From: Sphingomonas_R arantia
GTDB lineage: Bacteria > Pseudomonadota > Alphaproteobacteria > Sphingomonadales > Sphingomonadaceae
DNA: 64,000 nt
Reading direction: 5' to 3'
Assembly: GCF_042682045.1 (NCBI RefSeq)
Contig: NZ_JBHUGS010000004.1
Location: 186,001 to 250,000, forward strand
In this document: piece by piece, positions 18,465-27,569 of the stretch
How the letters are laid out: every line of letters begins with the position of its first letter
How positions within the stretch are numbered: the stretch's first letter is position 1
Notes under the pieces: model-generated
Database searches by the model: none
What the model was told of the DNA's origin: nothing
What the model saw: the letters and a program-made list of their open reading frames with translations, nothing else
Made by a program: the position numbers and the translations under genes

Positions 18465-19106
18465 ATGGAAACGGAAAATGAAGCGCCCTCGCGTGGCCGT
18501 CCGCAAAGCGAGCGGTTGCACCGGAGCATCATGGCGGCGGCGGTGGAGGTTCTGGCCGAGGTCGGGTTCGACGCGCTGTCCGTCGCGGAAGTGGCGCGTC
18601 GGGCGGGGTCCACGCCGCCGGCAATCTATCGGCGCTTTCCCGGCAAGACGGAGCTGGTGACGGCCGCGCTTCGCGAGGAGCTGTCGCTCATCGGGTTCGA
18701 CGTGCCGGACCTGGGAAGCCTGCGGGTGGAGCTGCTGATGTGGACGCGATCGGTGGCGCAGGCGCTGACCCCGGAACGGCTGCGTATCATCGCGGCGCTG
18801 TTCCTGGCATCGCGGCAGGACCCCACCCCGACGGAAAGCCTCGGCGCGCATCTGCAGTCGGTCGCCGTGCCTGCGTGGCGGATCGTGCTGGACCGCGCCC
18901 GCGATCGCGGGGAGATCGCGCAACTGCCTGATGCCTACGAGCTGATCGGTCAGGTGGCGCCCTCGGTCATCGTGAACGCGGCGCTGATGCTGCGGCCGCA
19001 GGACGAGGCGACCCTGGTGAGCCTCGTCGATGCCATTCTCATGCCCGCGCTTGGTGCATCGCCGGAGCCGATCTCCACAGCGTCCAAGAGGAACGATCAT
19101 GACTGA
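18465..19106 (+). CDS. TetR/AcrR-family transcriptional regulator
   Basis: The 213-residue protein has the family DNA-binding domain at about 18-66 (LHRSIMAAAVEVLAEVGFDA, SVAEVARRAGSTPPAIYRRF, PGKTELV). The C-terminal ligand-binding half is variable and its ligand cannot be told. The start at 18465 lies directly after the promoter and no ribosome-binding site is visible. The gene overlaps the carotenoid gene by 8 bases, so both are made from one transcript. The palindrome in its promoter suggests that it represses itself and its partner. Confidence 0.85.
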   Translation: METENEAPSRGRPQSERLHRSIMAAAVEVLAEVGFDALSVAEVARRAGSTPPAIYRRFPGKTELVTAALREELSLIGFDVPDLGSLRVELLMWTRSVAQALTPERLRIIAALFLASRQDPTPTESLGAHLQSVAVPAWRIVLDRARDRGEIAQLPDAYELIGQVAPSVIVNAALMLRPQDEATLVSLVDAILMPALGASPEPISTASKRNDHD

Positions 19107-20001
19107 TGTCAAACAGCCGGCATCGACGCCGATCGGGAGGATCCTCGATCAGGCACAATGGGGTTTCGCGATTGCCGCCGTCGCGGCCGCGGTGCTGCTG
19201 CCGCTGAACGGCGGCAATGGCGGAACGGTGGCGGCGTTGCTGCTGACCATACCGTTCGCGACGATCCACGGCGTCCGGCGCTATGGCTGGCAGCGGTTTC
19301 TGATGTTCTTCGTCGTGACGTTCGTGCTCAGCAATTTCTTCGAGAATCTGAGCATCATGACCGGGTTTCCGTTTGGTCATTATCATTACACCGGGTCGCC
19401 GAAACTCTTCTACGTGCCGATCGCGATCGGCCTGATCTATTTCGGATTGGGCTATGTCAGCTGGCTGGTCGCATCGACGATCCTGGATCGGGCGGACGAG
19501 GGGCTGAACCTGCGCACGCGCGGCGGGCGGATCGACGTCGTGCTGCTGCCGGTGCTGGCGGCGGCGGTCATGACGGCGTTCGACGTCGGCAGCGATTCGG
19601 TCGCCTCCACCGTCGCCCATACGTGGGTCTGGCGCGACGGCGGCGGATTGTTCGGTGTCCCCTACACCAACTATCTCGGCTGGTGGCTGGTCACCTATTC
19701 GTTTTTCCAGGTCTTCGCGCTGATCCTGGCGCGCAGTTCGGGGGCGCGGAGCGTCGCGGCCGGCGCGCTGCTGCCGCCGGTCCTGATCTACCTGTCGCTC
19801 GGCCTCAGTTCCGTCAGCTACTTCATCGGCGTGGCAGACAGCGCCGCGTTCGTGACGGACCAGGCGGGCGTATCGTGGAGCCTGTCGCAGCTGGCGGAGG
19901 CGATGATGACGATCAATATCTTCGGGCTGCTGGTCTTTGCCGCCATCGCGCTGGCGAGCCTCGTCCGGGGGGAGGCGGGTCGCCGCGATATTCGTGGTTG
20001 A
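19099..20001 (+). CDS. CruF-like carotenoid biosynthesis membrane protein (DUF422)
   Basis: The 300-residue integral membrane protein has about seven helices and the family motifs GFPFGHYHYTGSPKLFYVPI (about 93-112), AFDVGSDSVAS and WRDGGGLFGVPYTNYLGWWL. Relatives include CruF, which hydrates the psi end groups of carotenoids, and archaeal homologues acting on bacterioruberin precursors. The exact reaction here is inferred. Its ATG lies 8 bases before the tetR stop, with GAGGAACG as ribosome-binding site. The last codons overlap the Fur-like box at 19999-20016. Confidence 0.8.
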   Translation: MTDVKQPASTPIGRILDQAQWGFAIAAVAAAVLLPLNGGNGGTVAALLLTIPFATIHGVRRYGWQRFLMFFVVTFVLSNFFENLSIMTGFPFGHYHYTGSPKLFYVPIAIGLIYFGLGYVSWLVASTILDRADEGLNLRTRGGRIDVVLLPVLAAAVMTAFDVGSDSVASTVAHTWVWRDGGGLFGVPYTNYLGWWLVTYSFFQVFALILARSSGARSVAAGALLPPVLIYLSLGLSSVSYFIGVADSAAFVTDQAGVSWSLSQLAEAMMTINIFGLLVFAAIALASLVRGEAGRRDIRG

Positions 20002-20016
20002 GAGTAATTCGCATTA
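19999..20016. promoter_or_regulatory. Fur-box-like operator
   Basis: TGAGAGTAATTCGCATTA matches a classic Fur sequence of the form TGAGAATGATTCTCATTA (recalled) at 15 of 18 positions. It lies 34 bases before the reductase gene and includes the stop codon of the carotenoid gene. It fits iron-dependent repression of the reductase-receptor operon. Confidence 0.7.
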
Positions 20017-20049
20017 GCTGCTAGGAGCCCCCTCGGAAGCCGGGGGACC

Positions 20050-22587
20050 ATGCGGACACATCAACTCGATCGACAGGCGGGCGCCGGCGGGAGTGGCCTG
20101 ACAGCACGGCAAGTCATTTTCCAGATCCACTGGTTGCTGGGCATCACGGCCGGGTTCGTCCTGGCGCTGATGGGGGTGACGGGCGCCGCAATGGCGTTCG
20201 AGGACGAGATCATGGCGGCGCTGAGCCCGGGGGTCGTCACGCTGGCGCCGCTTGGCGGAGCGGATGGGGAGCAGGCCGGGCGCGCGCGGCTGTCGCCCGA
20301 CGCGCTGGCTGCGGCCGCGCTGCGCCAGCGGGGCGTGCGGGTGCAGGACGTGACGATCGAGCGCGACCCGACATTGGCCGCTGCGGTCCATTTCGTGCCC
20401 GAGCCGGGGCAGCGGCGCGGGGAGCGCAGCTATATCGATCCGCGGACCGGCGTGCTGCTGGGCAAGGCGACCGGCGCGGGGGTGTTCCGGACGATCCAGG
20501 ACCTGCACCGCTGGCTGGCCCTGCCGGGGAACGGCAACGGGATCGGGCGGCAGATCACGGGCTTTGCGGCGATCGCGCTGGTCTTCTTCGCGGTGTCGGG
20601 CCTGTATCTGCGGTGGCCTAGGCGGCCGCTGGACTGGCGGGCGTGGTTCGTGCTCGACCTGCGCAGGACGGGGCGCAACCTCTACCGTGCGCTGCATGCG
20701 GTGATCGGCGGCTGGGTGGTGCTGTTCTACCTGACGAGTGCGCTGACCGGGCTGTGGTGGTCGTATGACTGGTACAAGCAGGGCGCGCGCTATGTGCTGA
20801 CCGGCAAGAGCGCGCCTGCGGAGGGGCGCAAGGATGACGCGCCGGGCGGTCCGTCGCGTCCGCTGGCGCCGGCCTGGGCGGGGTTCCTGGCGGCCGAGGG
20901 TGCGCGTTACGAGCGGGTGGTCGTCACGTTGCCGACCGGGGACAAGCCGGTGACGATGCGCGTCCTGCCGCGTGGTGCGCGGTTCGACCGGATGACGGAC
21001 GAGCTGCGCTTCGACGCCGCGACCGGCACGCTGGTGAAGGCGGACCGCTATGCCGAGCGCAGTGCCGGCGAAACGATCGCGACCAACATGTATCCGATCC
21101 ATAGCGGCGCGTTCTTCGGATGGCCGGGGCGGATCGCGATGTTCCTGACCAGCCTGACGATGCCGCTGTTCACCGTCACCGGGCTGCTGCTGTATCTTGC
21201 GCGGCGGCGGAGCAAGCGTGCGCTGGCGGCGATCGCACCGTCTGCCGAGACGGCGGGCGGGGCGGGGGCGGTACTGGTCGTGCATGCCTCGCAGACCGGC
21301 GGCGCCGAGCGGCTTGCGCGGCTGAGCGCGGCGGCGTTCCCGCGTGCCAGCGTGCGCGCGATGTCCGCGGTGTCGTCGGACGATCTGCGCGCGGCAGGTA
21401 CGGTGCTGTTCGTCGTCGCGACCTACGGCGAGGGCGAGCCGCCCGATGCGGCGCGGGCGTTTGCGCGATCGGTGATGGCGATGCCGGCCGATCTGTCGGG
21501 GGTCGATTATGCCCTGCTGGCGCTCGGCGACCGCGAATATCCCGATTTCTGCGCGTTCGGGCACCGGGTCGACGCCTGGCTGCACGCAAGCGGGGCGCGC
21601 CGGCTGTTCGATCTGGTCGAACTGGACGGCAGCGATGTCGAGGGCGAGCGGCACTGGCAGCAGCAGCTGCACGCGATCGGGGCGGATGCCGGACAGCCGG
21701 ACTGGCAGCCGGCGAGTTATGAAGCATGGCCGCTGGTCGAACGGAGCTGGCTCAATCCGGGCAGCCCGGGCGCGCCGGTGTACCGCGTCGTGCTGGCCCC
21801 GCCGGGTGAGACCGAGTGGGCACCGGGGGCGATCGCCGAGATCGCGCCGCGTCATGATCCGGTGCGGATCGATCGCGTGCTGGCCGGGTGGGACGGGGCG
21901 GACGATGCGGCGTTGCGCGCGGCGCTCGCCACGGCGATCCTGCCCGAGGACGGCGGGTTCGATCCGGACGCGCTTCGGCCGTTGCCGCACCGCGCTTATT
22001 CGATCGCGTCGATCGCGGCGTCGCGGTCAGTCGAGCTGCTTGTTCGGCAGTGCCCGGCGGCGGATGGCGGGCTCGGGATCGGGTCGGGCTGGCTGACGAA
22101 GATCGCCAAGGTCGGTGAACCGGTTGCGGTGCAGATCAGGGCGAACCCAGGTTTTGCGGCGCCGAGCGACCCGACGACGCCGCTGGTGCTGATCGGGAAC
22201 GGTACCGGTCTGGCGGGACTGATGGCGCATCTGCGCGAGCGGGCACGGACCGGGGGTGCGCCCGTGTGGCTGCTCTACGGGGAGCGGAGTGCGAACCATG
22301 ACCGGCCGTTTGCGGACGAGATCGATGGGTATCTCGCCGCCGGGACGCTGGCGCGGGTCGATCGCGCCTTTTCGCGCGATGCGGGTTGCGGGCGATATGT
22401 GCAGCAGCTGGTCGTCGAGAATGCGGGGGCCATCGTCGACTGGGCCGATCGCGGGGCGGCTTTCTATGTCTGTGGTTCCCTCGCCGGCATGGCGGGCGAG
22501 GTGGACGCGGCGCTGCGGTCGATCCTTGGCGACGGGCGGGTCGAAACCCTGATCGCCGACACCCTTTATCGTCGGGATATCTATTGA
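20050..22587 (+). CDS. PepSY / flavodoxin / FNR fusion reductase for iron uptake
   Basis: The 845-residue protein joins three units. Residues about 20-400 are a PepSY-associated membrane region with four helices (IHWLLGITAGFVLALMGVTG, FAAIALVFFAVSGLYL, AVIGGWVVLFYLTSALTGLW, MFLTSLTMPLFTVTGLLLYL). Residues about 405-550 are a flavodoxin domain (VLVVHASQTGGAERLAR, VATYGEGEPPDAARAF). The last 290 residues are a ferredoxin-NADP-reductase-like module with RAYSIASIA for FAD and LIGNGTGLAGLMAHLRER for NADPH. This architecture moves electrons from cytoplasmic NADPH to the periplasm and is known for reductive release of iron from siderophores. Its stop overlaps the ATG of the receptor by one base (TGATG). 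A Fur-like box lies upstream. Confidence 0.85.
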   Translation: MRTHQLDRQAGAGGSGLTARQVIFQIHWLLGITAGFVLALMGVTGAAMAFEDEIMAALSPGVVTLAPLGGADGEQAGRARLSPDALAAAALRQRGVRVQDVTIERDPTLAAAVHFVPEPGQRRGERSYIDPRTGVLLGKATGAGVFRTIQDLHRWLALPGNGNGIGRQITGFAAIALVFFAVSGLYLRWPRRPLDWRAWFVLDLRRTGRNLYRALHAVIGGWVVLFYLTSALTGLWWSYDWYKQGARYVLTGKSAPAEGRKDDAPGGPSRPLAPAWAGFLAAEGARYERVVVTLPTGDKPVTMRVLPRGARFDRMTDELRFDAATGTLVKADRYAERSAGETIATNMYPIHSGAFFGWPGRIAMFLTSLTMPLFTVTGLLLYLARRRSKRALAAIAPSAETAGGAGAVLVVHASQTGGAERLARLSAAAFPRASVRAMSAVSSDDLRAAGTVLFVVATYGEGEPPDAARAFARSVMAMPADLSGVDYALLALGDREYPDFCAFGHRVDAWLHASGARRLFDLVELDGSDVEGERHWQQQLHAIGADAGQPDWQPASYEAWPLVERSWLNPGSPGAPVYRVVLAPPGETEWAPGAIAEIAPRHDPVRIDRVLAGWDGADDAALRAALATAILPEDGGFDPDALRPLPHRAYSIASIAASRSVELLVRQCPAADGGLGIGSGWLTKIAKVGEPVAVQIRANPGFAAPSDPTTPLVLIGNGTGLAGLMAHLRERARTGGAPVWLLYGERSANHDRPFADEIDGYLAAGTLARVDRAFSRDAGCGRYVQQLVVENAGAIVDWADRGAAFYVCGSLAGMAGEVDAALRSILGDGRVETLIADTLYRRDIY

Positions 22588-24647
22588 TGCGTGTTCGCTG
22601 TCTGCTGTCCGGCACCGCCTTGATTGCTGCATTCGCGCCCGCGCCGGCCCTCGCGCAGGAAGGGTCGCTGCTCGACGAGATCTTGATCACCGGGCGGCGT
22701 CACAGCGTCCGGCCCGAACGGGCGGCGGGCGCCACGCGCACGCAGACGCGGATCGAGGATATCTCGCAGGCGATCCAGGTCATCCCGCGCGAAGTCATCG
22801 AGGAGCAGCAGATCACCCGGCTCGGCGATGCGGTCGCCAATGTGTCGAACGTGCAGCAGGGCGGGACGCAGGGGAACCGGTCCGAGCTGTTCATGGTGCG
22901 TGGGTTCGAGGTGAACGCCTACGCCATCGACGGCATATTGCTCAGCCCGGCGCAGAATTTCACCGAGACGGTCCGCGACCTGGCGAACGTGGCGCAGGTC
23001 GAGGTGCTGAAGGGGCCGGCGTCGGTGCTGTACGGGCGGGGCGAGCCGGGCGGCACGATCAACATCGTCACGCGGCGTCCGGCGGACCGGTTCGGGGCTG
23101 AGGCGGTGGTTCAGGCGAACGATTTCGGGCTGCGGCGCGGCCAGTTGTCGGTGACCGGCCCGATGAGCGAGACGCTCTCCGCCCGGGTCAGCGTGGCGGG
23201 GCAGGAGACCGGCACCTTCCGCGATTTCCAGGCGGACGGGACCCGGGTGTTCTTCGCCCCGACGCTGGCGTGGCGGCCGGATACGAAGACCCGCGCCGAT
23301 GTGGATTACGACTATACCTATCAGACCAGTCCGGGCGACCGGGGGCTCGTGGTGGTCGGGGACCGCGTCGCGGGGCCGGTTGGGCGCAGCTATGGCGAGC
23401 GCTGGTCGGAGAATTTCGGTCGGTCGCACACCATCCGCGGGCGGATCGAGCATGACGTGACGGACTGGCTGACGCTGCGGCAGATCGTTTCGCATCAGGC
23501 GGGCGACAGCGGGCGGACCGTCGCGGACTTCACCGGGTTGAGCGCGGACGGCCGGTCCGTCCTGCGGCGCGGCGTGCAGCAGGACCAGCGGGTGTCGGCG
23601 ACCACCAGCCAGACCGAGGCGCTGCTGCGGTTCCGCACCGGGCCGCTGCGCCATGTCGTGCTCGCCGGGTTCGAATATGTCGATGCGCACCGCGACACGA
23701 ACGAGGCGCGTGCGACACTGGCGGGCATCAGTATCGCCGATCCGGTGCAGGGCGCGCAGCCCGGTCCGTTCGTGGCGGCCCGCGCGATCCGCGTCGATGC
23801 GCGTTATGTGGCGCCCTATGTCCAGGATCAGATCAGCGTCGGGGACGCCGTCGATATCCTGGCCGGCGTGCGGTGGGACGATGTCGACCAGACGACCGTC
23901 GACAACGCCGTCCGCACCGCCGAGAACGGGAAGCGCGCGTCGCCGCGGCTCGGGATCGTCTGGCATCCGCAGGCGACGGTCGCGCTCTACGGCAACTGGT
24001 CGACATCGTTTCGGCCGCGCAGCGCCAGCGTGTTCGGCGGCGGATCGGCCCCGCCCGAAACCGGCCGGCAATATGAGGCGGGAGTGAAGGTGACCCCCGC
24101 GAACGGCCGGTTGATCGCGACCGCCGCAGTGTTCGACATCACCAAGAACAATGTGTCGAGCGCCGATCCGGACAATAACGGCTTCGTCGTCGTGACCGGG
24201 CAGCAACGCGTGCGCGGGGCGGAGATCGATGTGAGCGGCGAGATCCTGCCCGGCTGGCGGATGATCGCGAGCGCCGGCTATCTAGATGCGAAGGTCACGC
24301 GCGACAGCGTGATCGCGGTCGGCAACCGGCTGCGCGGTGTGCCCGAGTTCAGCGCGAGCCTGTGGACGACGTATCGGATCGCGCACGGGCCGCTGGCGGG
24401 CGTGATGCTGGGCGCGGGCGCGACCCGCGTGGGCAGGCGCGAGGGCGATCTGGCCAACAGCTACCGGATTGCGGGCTATACGCGCGTGGACCTGACCGCG
24501 GACTACCGGATCGCCGATCGGTATCGGCTGGGCGTGATCGTGCGGAACGTGGCGGACCGTTTCTATATAGAACAGCCCGTCGCGCGGACGACCAACTATC
24601 CGGGGGCGCCGCGCACCGTGTCCGTCCGGCTGGGTGTCGAGATCTGA
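22587..24647 (+). CDS. TonB-dependent siderophore receptor
   Basis: The 686-residue outer-membrane receptor has a 24-residue signal peptide (MRVRCLLSGTALIAAFAPAP, then ALAQ), a TonB-box region (LLDEILITGRR), a plug domain at about 45-165 (IEDISQAIQVIPREVIEEQQ, LFMVRGFEVNAYAIDGI, VEVLKGPASVLYGRGEPGG), and a beta-barrel. The LYGRGEPGGTINIVTRRP stretch is typical of ferric-siderophore receptors of the FhuA/FoxA type. It has no N-terminal signalling domain, unlike the larger receptor at 27.7 kb. Translation is coupled to the reductase. Ligand identity is unknown; a hydroxamate siderophore is a guess from the family. Confidence 0.9.
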   Translation: MRVRCLLSGTALIAAFAPAPALAQEGSLLDEILITGRRHSVRPERAAGATRTQTRIEDISQAIQVIPREVIEEQQITRLGDAVANVSNVQQGGTQGNRSELFMVRGFEVNAYAIDGILLSPAQNFTETVRDLANVAQVEVLKGPASVLYGRGEPGGTINIVTRRPADRFGAEAVVQANDFGLRRGQLSVTGPMSETLSARVSVAGQETGTFRDFQADGTRVFFAPTLAWRPDTKTRADVDYDYTYQTSPGDRGLVVVGDRVAGPVGRSYGERWSENFGRSHTIRGRIEHDVTDWLTLRQIVSHQAGDSGRTVADFTGLSADGRSVLRRGVQQDQRVSATTSQTEALLRFRTGPLRHVVLAGFEYVDAHRDTNEARATLAGISIADPVQGAQPGPFVAARAIRVDARYVAPYVQDQISVGDAVDILAGVRWDDVDQTTVDNAVRTAENGKRASPRLGIVWHPQATVALYGNWSTSFRPRSASVFGGGSAPPETGRQYEAGVKVTPANGRLIATAAVFDITKNNVSSADPDNNGFVVVTGQQRVRGAEIDVSGEILPGWRMIASAGYLDAKVTRDSVIAVGNRLRGVPEFSASLWTTYRIAHGPLAGVMLGAGATRVGRREGDLANSYRIAGYTRVDLTADYRIADRYRLGVIVRNVADRFYIEQPVARTTNYPGAPRTVSVRLGVEI

Positions 24648-24738
24648 TCCGGTTCCCGGGCGGTTGGGGGTTCAGCGCCGATCGCTCGTCTGACAAGGGA
24701 GAGCCTGCGACGATCGCGGGGAATTTCAAGGTTTTGCG

Positions 24739-26067
24739 ATGACGAGGAATCTGTTCGGCGCGGTGGCAGGGTGCGTGATCGCCACGGCTACCGCGTCCGC
24801 CGCCGCGACCGGGCCGGCCGAAAGCCGGGCGGAGATCGATACGCAGATCGAGCGGACCTATCCCGCGCTCGACACCCTGTATCGCGACCTGCACGCGCAT
24901 CCCGAACTGGGGATGCAGGAGACGCGCACAGCCGCGCTGCTGGCGCAGAAGATGCGTGGGTTGGGCTTTGCGGTGACGGAAAAGGTGGGCGGGACCGGGG
25001 TGGTCGCGATCTACCGCAACGGCGCCGGGCCGACCGTGATGGTGCGGACCGAACTCGACGGGCTGCCGATGGAGGAGAAGACCGGGCTGCCCTATGCCAG
25101 CCGGGCGCAGACGGTGTTCGACGGCAAGTCGACGTTCGTCGCGCAAAGCTGCGGCCATGACGTCCATATGGCGGCCTGGGTCGGCACGGCGCAGGCGCTG
25201 GTCGCGATGAAAGCGCGGTGGACGGGCACGCTGATGTTCATCGCGCAGCCAGCGGAGGAGCAGCTGAAGGGCGCGAAGGCCATGCTCGACGCGGGGTTGT
25301 TCACCAAGTTCGGGAAGCCGGACTATGGCTTTGCGGCGCATGTCGGATCGGACGTGACCGGTACGGTGATCGTCAAGGACGGTGTGACCAGTTCCAATTC
25401 GGACAGCGTCCAGATCACGTTCAAGGGGCGCGGCGGGCACGGGTCGATGCCGAGTGCGACGATCGACCCGATCGTGATGGGCGCGCATTTCGTGAGCGAC
25501 GTGCAGAGCGTCATCAGTCGGCAGAAGGACGCGAACGCGTTCGGCGTCGTGACGGTCGGCAGTTTCCAGTCGGGGACGGTCGGGAACATCATCCCGGACC
25601 AAGCGGTGCTGAAGCTGAGCCTGCGGTCGTTCGACAAAACCGTGCGTCAGCTGCTGCTCGACGGCGTGAAGCGGACCGCGGAGGCATCCGCGGCGATGTC
25701 GATGGCGCCGGCGCCGGAGGTGAAGTGGCTGTACGGGACGGCGGCGGTGGTGAACGACCACGCGCTGGCCGAGCGGTCGGCGGCGGTGCTGAAGGCGGCG
25801 GGCGGCGATCGTGTTACGTTCGTGCCCGCCAGTGCGCCCGGATGGTCGGCGAGCGAGGACTGGTCGGCGTTCGTCGAGGCGGGCGTGCCGTCCGTCTATT
25901 TCACGATCGGCGGGTATAATGCGGCGACGCTCGCCCGGTACAAGGCGCGCGGCGAGGCGGTGCCGAGCAACCATTCGCCGTTCTTCGCGCCCGATCACGA
26001 CAAGGCGATCCGGACCGGCATTCGGACATTGGCACTGGCCGTGCTGATGGTCGCGGAACCGAAATAA
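24739..26067 (+). CDS. exported M20-family amidohydrolase
   Basis: The 442-residue metallo-hydrolase resembles hippurate hydrolase and N-acyl-amino acid amidohydrolases, but has a signal peptide (MTRNLFGAVAGCVIATATAS, then AAA). Metal-binding elements are CGHDVH (from about residue 138), the Glu pair in QPAEEQLKGAK (about 172-182), and a His near PSNHSPFF at the C-terminus; GRGGHGSMP begins the dimerisation domain. It should cut amide bonds of N-acylated or peptide-like compounds in the periplasm. It lies 91 bases after the siderophore receptor in the same direction and convergent to fecR, 13 bases away. It could belong to the iron operon or to the peptide-uptake locus. Confidence 0.85.
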   Translation: MTRNLFGAVAGCVIATATASAAATGPAESRAEIDTQIERTYPALDTLYRDLHAHPELGMQETRTAALLAQKMRGLGFAVTEKVGGTGVVAIYRNGAGPTVMVRTELDGLPMEEKTGLPYASRAQTVFDGKSTFVAQSCGHDVHMAAWVGTAQALVAMKARWTGTLMFIAQPAEEQLKGAKAMLDAGLFTKFGKPDYGFAAHVGSDVTGTVIVKDGVTSSNSDSVQITFKGRGGHGSMPSATIDPIVMGAHFVSDVQSVISRQKDANAFGVVTVGSFQSGTVGNIIPDQAVLKLSLRSFDKTVRQLLLDGVKRTAEASAAMSMAPAPEVKWLYGTAAVVNDHALAERSAAVLKAAGGDRVTFVPASAPGWSASEDWSAFVEAGVPSVYFTIGGYNAATLARYKARGEAVPSNHSPFFAPDHDKAIRTGIRTLALAVLMVAEPK

Positions 26068-26080
26068 GCCCGAGCCCGGC

Positions 26081-27058
26081 TCAGCCGCGGCGCAGGACCA
26101 CCGCACCGTCCGTGGTCCGTTCGGCCGTGATCGCGAAGCTGGCCTGGAGCGCGCCGACAAAGGCGTCGCCGTCATGCACGCCGAACCGCCCGGCGATCGC
26201 CAACGACGCGATGCGCGGATCGCCGATCAGGATCGGCTGGTCGCGGTAGCGGTTGAATTCGGCCACGGCCTGTTCGAGCGTTTCGTCCTTCAGTTCGATA
26301 TAGCCGTCCTGCCAGGCGACGCGCTGGCGGAGCAGCGCCACGTCGAGATCGGTCGTCGCGACCACATCGGGCCGGATCAGCGTCGTCTTGCCGACCCCGA
26401 CCTGCGTGCTCTGCCCGTTGGCCGCGATCACGGACACGAGGCCGTGGGTAACGGTCAGTTCGACATTGTCGGTACGTTTGCGGATGTTGAACGCCGTGCC
26501 GAGCACCTCGACCCGGGCGTTGCCGAGATCGACGACGAACGGACGCGTTTCGTCGCGCGCGACCGTGAACAGCGCCTCGCCCGCGATGAACCGGACCAGA
26601 CGCTGCGAGGCGTCGACCGAGACATCCAGCCGCGTATCGGTGTTGAGCGCGATCGACGATCCGTCGGACAGCCGCGCGACGCTCTGCTGCCCGCGCCGCG
26701 TTTCGTGGCGGTCGCCGTCGGCAAGCATGACGCGGCCGAGCCCGATCGCGCCGACCATGGATGCCGCGATCAGCGACATGCCGAGCGAGCGCCGCGACAG
26801 GACGGAGGGCCGGGCCGTCGTTCCGGGCGCGCCGGGCGGGGCGGGCGTGTCACGCAGCCGGGCGTGCGGGCTTGCGTCCCACGCCGCTTCGGCCGCGACG
26901 AACGCGACCGCGTGGCGGGGATCGGCGTCGATCCACGCCTCCGCGCGCGCACGGTCCGCGGGGTCGGGATCGTCGCTAAGTCGAACGACCCACTGCGCCG
27001 CCTCGCTCGCGATCGCCTCGCGTTCCGCTCTCGCTTTGGACGGTGAGTCCAACGACAT
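26081..27058 (-). CDS. FecR-family sigma regulator
   Basis: The 325-residue protein is a membrane-spanning partner of an ECF sigma factor. Residues about 15-60 form the cytoplasmic DUF4880/FecR_N domain (EAAQWVVRLSDDPDPADRAR then AEAWIDADPRHAVAF). A membrane helix lies at about 92-112 (MSLIAASMVGAIGLGRVML). The periplasmic FecR domain follows (VARLSDGSSIALNTDTRLDV, ARVEVLGTAFNIRK), with a C-terminal DUF4974-like domain that would touch the receptor's signalling domain. GAGG precedes the ATG. Its start lies inside the sigma gene, an 83-base overlap. Confidence 0.9.
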   Translation of the reverse strand: MSLDSPSKARAEREAIASEAAQWVVRLSDDPDPADRARAEAWIDADPRHAVAFVAAEAAWDASPHARLRDTPAPPGAPGTTARPSVLSRRSLGMSLIAASMVGAIGLGRVMLADGDRHETRRGQQSVARLSDGSSIALNTDTRLDVSVDASQRLVRFIAGEALFTVARDETRPFVVDLGNARVEVLGTAFNIRKRTDNVELTVTHGLVSVIAANGQSTQVGVGKTTLIRPDVVATTDLDVALLRQRVAWQDGYIELKDETLEQAVAEFNRYRDQPILIGDPRIASLAIAGRFGVHDGDAFVGALQASFAITAERTTDGAVVLRRG

Positions 27059-27569
27059 AATCCTCTTGTTCCGCCAAGGCCCGCGTCACGTCTTTCAACG
27101 CCTTGGTCAAATGCTTCTCGATCGTAGAGACGGACAGGCGCATGATGTCCGCTACCTCGATCAGCGAATGACCCTGGACACGGCGCAGGATGAACGCGCG
27201 GCGCGGTTGCGGGGGCAAGGCGTCGATCACGCGTTCGAGCCGGCGCAGTTCATCGCGCGCCGTCAGCATATGTTCGTACGACGCGCTGCGTTGCAGGTCC
27301 TCGATATCGGCCATCAGGTCGAAAGATATGATCACCTCGCGACGTTGCCGGTCGATCAGGATGTTGCGCGCGATGCGCGTCATGAATGCCAGACCGTAGC
27401 GGATGTCGCGCCAGTTTTCTGCGGCGAAGGTCCGCGCCAGGACTTCGGCGACGACGTCGTCGACTTCGTGCGGGTCGTTCAGGATGCGGCGGATACGCTG
27501 GCGCAACGCACCCTGGTGCGGATACACCGTCTCCTTGAACCAGGCGAGCTTCTCGTAGCGATCGTTCAA
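26976..27569 (-). CDS. FecI-type ECF sigma factor
   Basis: The 197-residue protein has sigma region 2 (DPHEVDDVVAEVLARTFAA, RYGLAFMTRIARNILIDRQR) and region 4 (IDALPPQPRRAFILRRVQGH then SLIEVADIMRLSVSTIEKHL). The phrases resemble FecI and relatives that turn on a divergent TonB-dependent receptor when its ligand binds. The C-terminal 20 residues (VQSESGTRGDRERGG region) are extra and fall in the part overlapping fecR. The gene faces away from the receptor at 27.7 kb, the likely target. Confidence 0.9.
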   Translation of the reverse strand: MNDRYEKLAWFKETVYPHQGALRQRIRRILNDPHEVDDVVAEVLARTFAAENWRDIRYGLAFMTRIARNILIDRQRREVIISFDLMADIEDLQRSASYEHMLTARDELRRLERVIDALPPQPRRAFILRRVQGHSLIEVADIMRLSVSTIEKHLTKALKDVTRALAEQEDYVVGLTVQSESGTRGDRERGGAVGRST

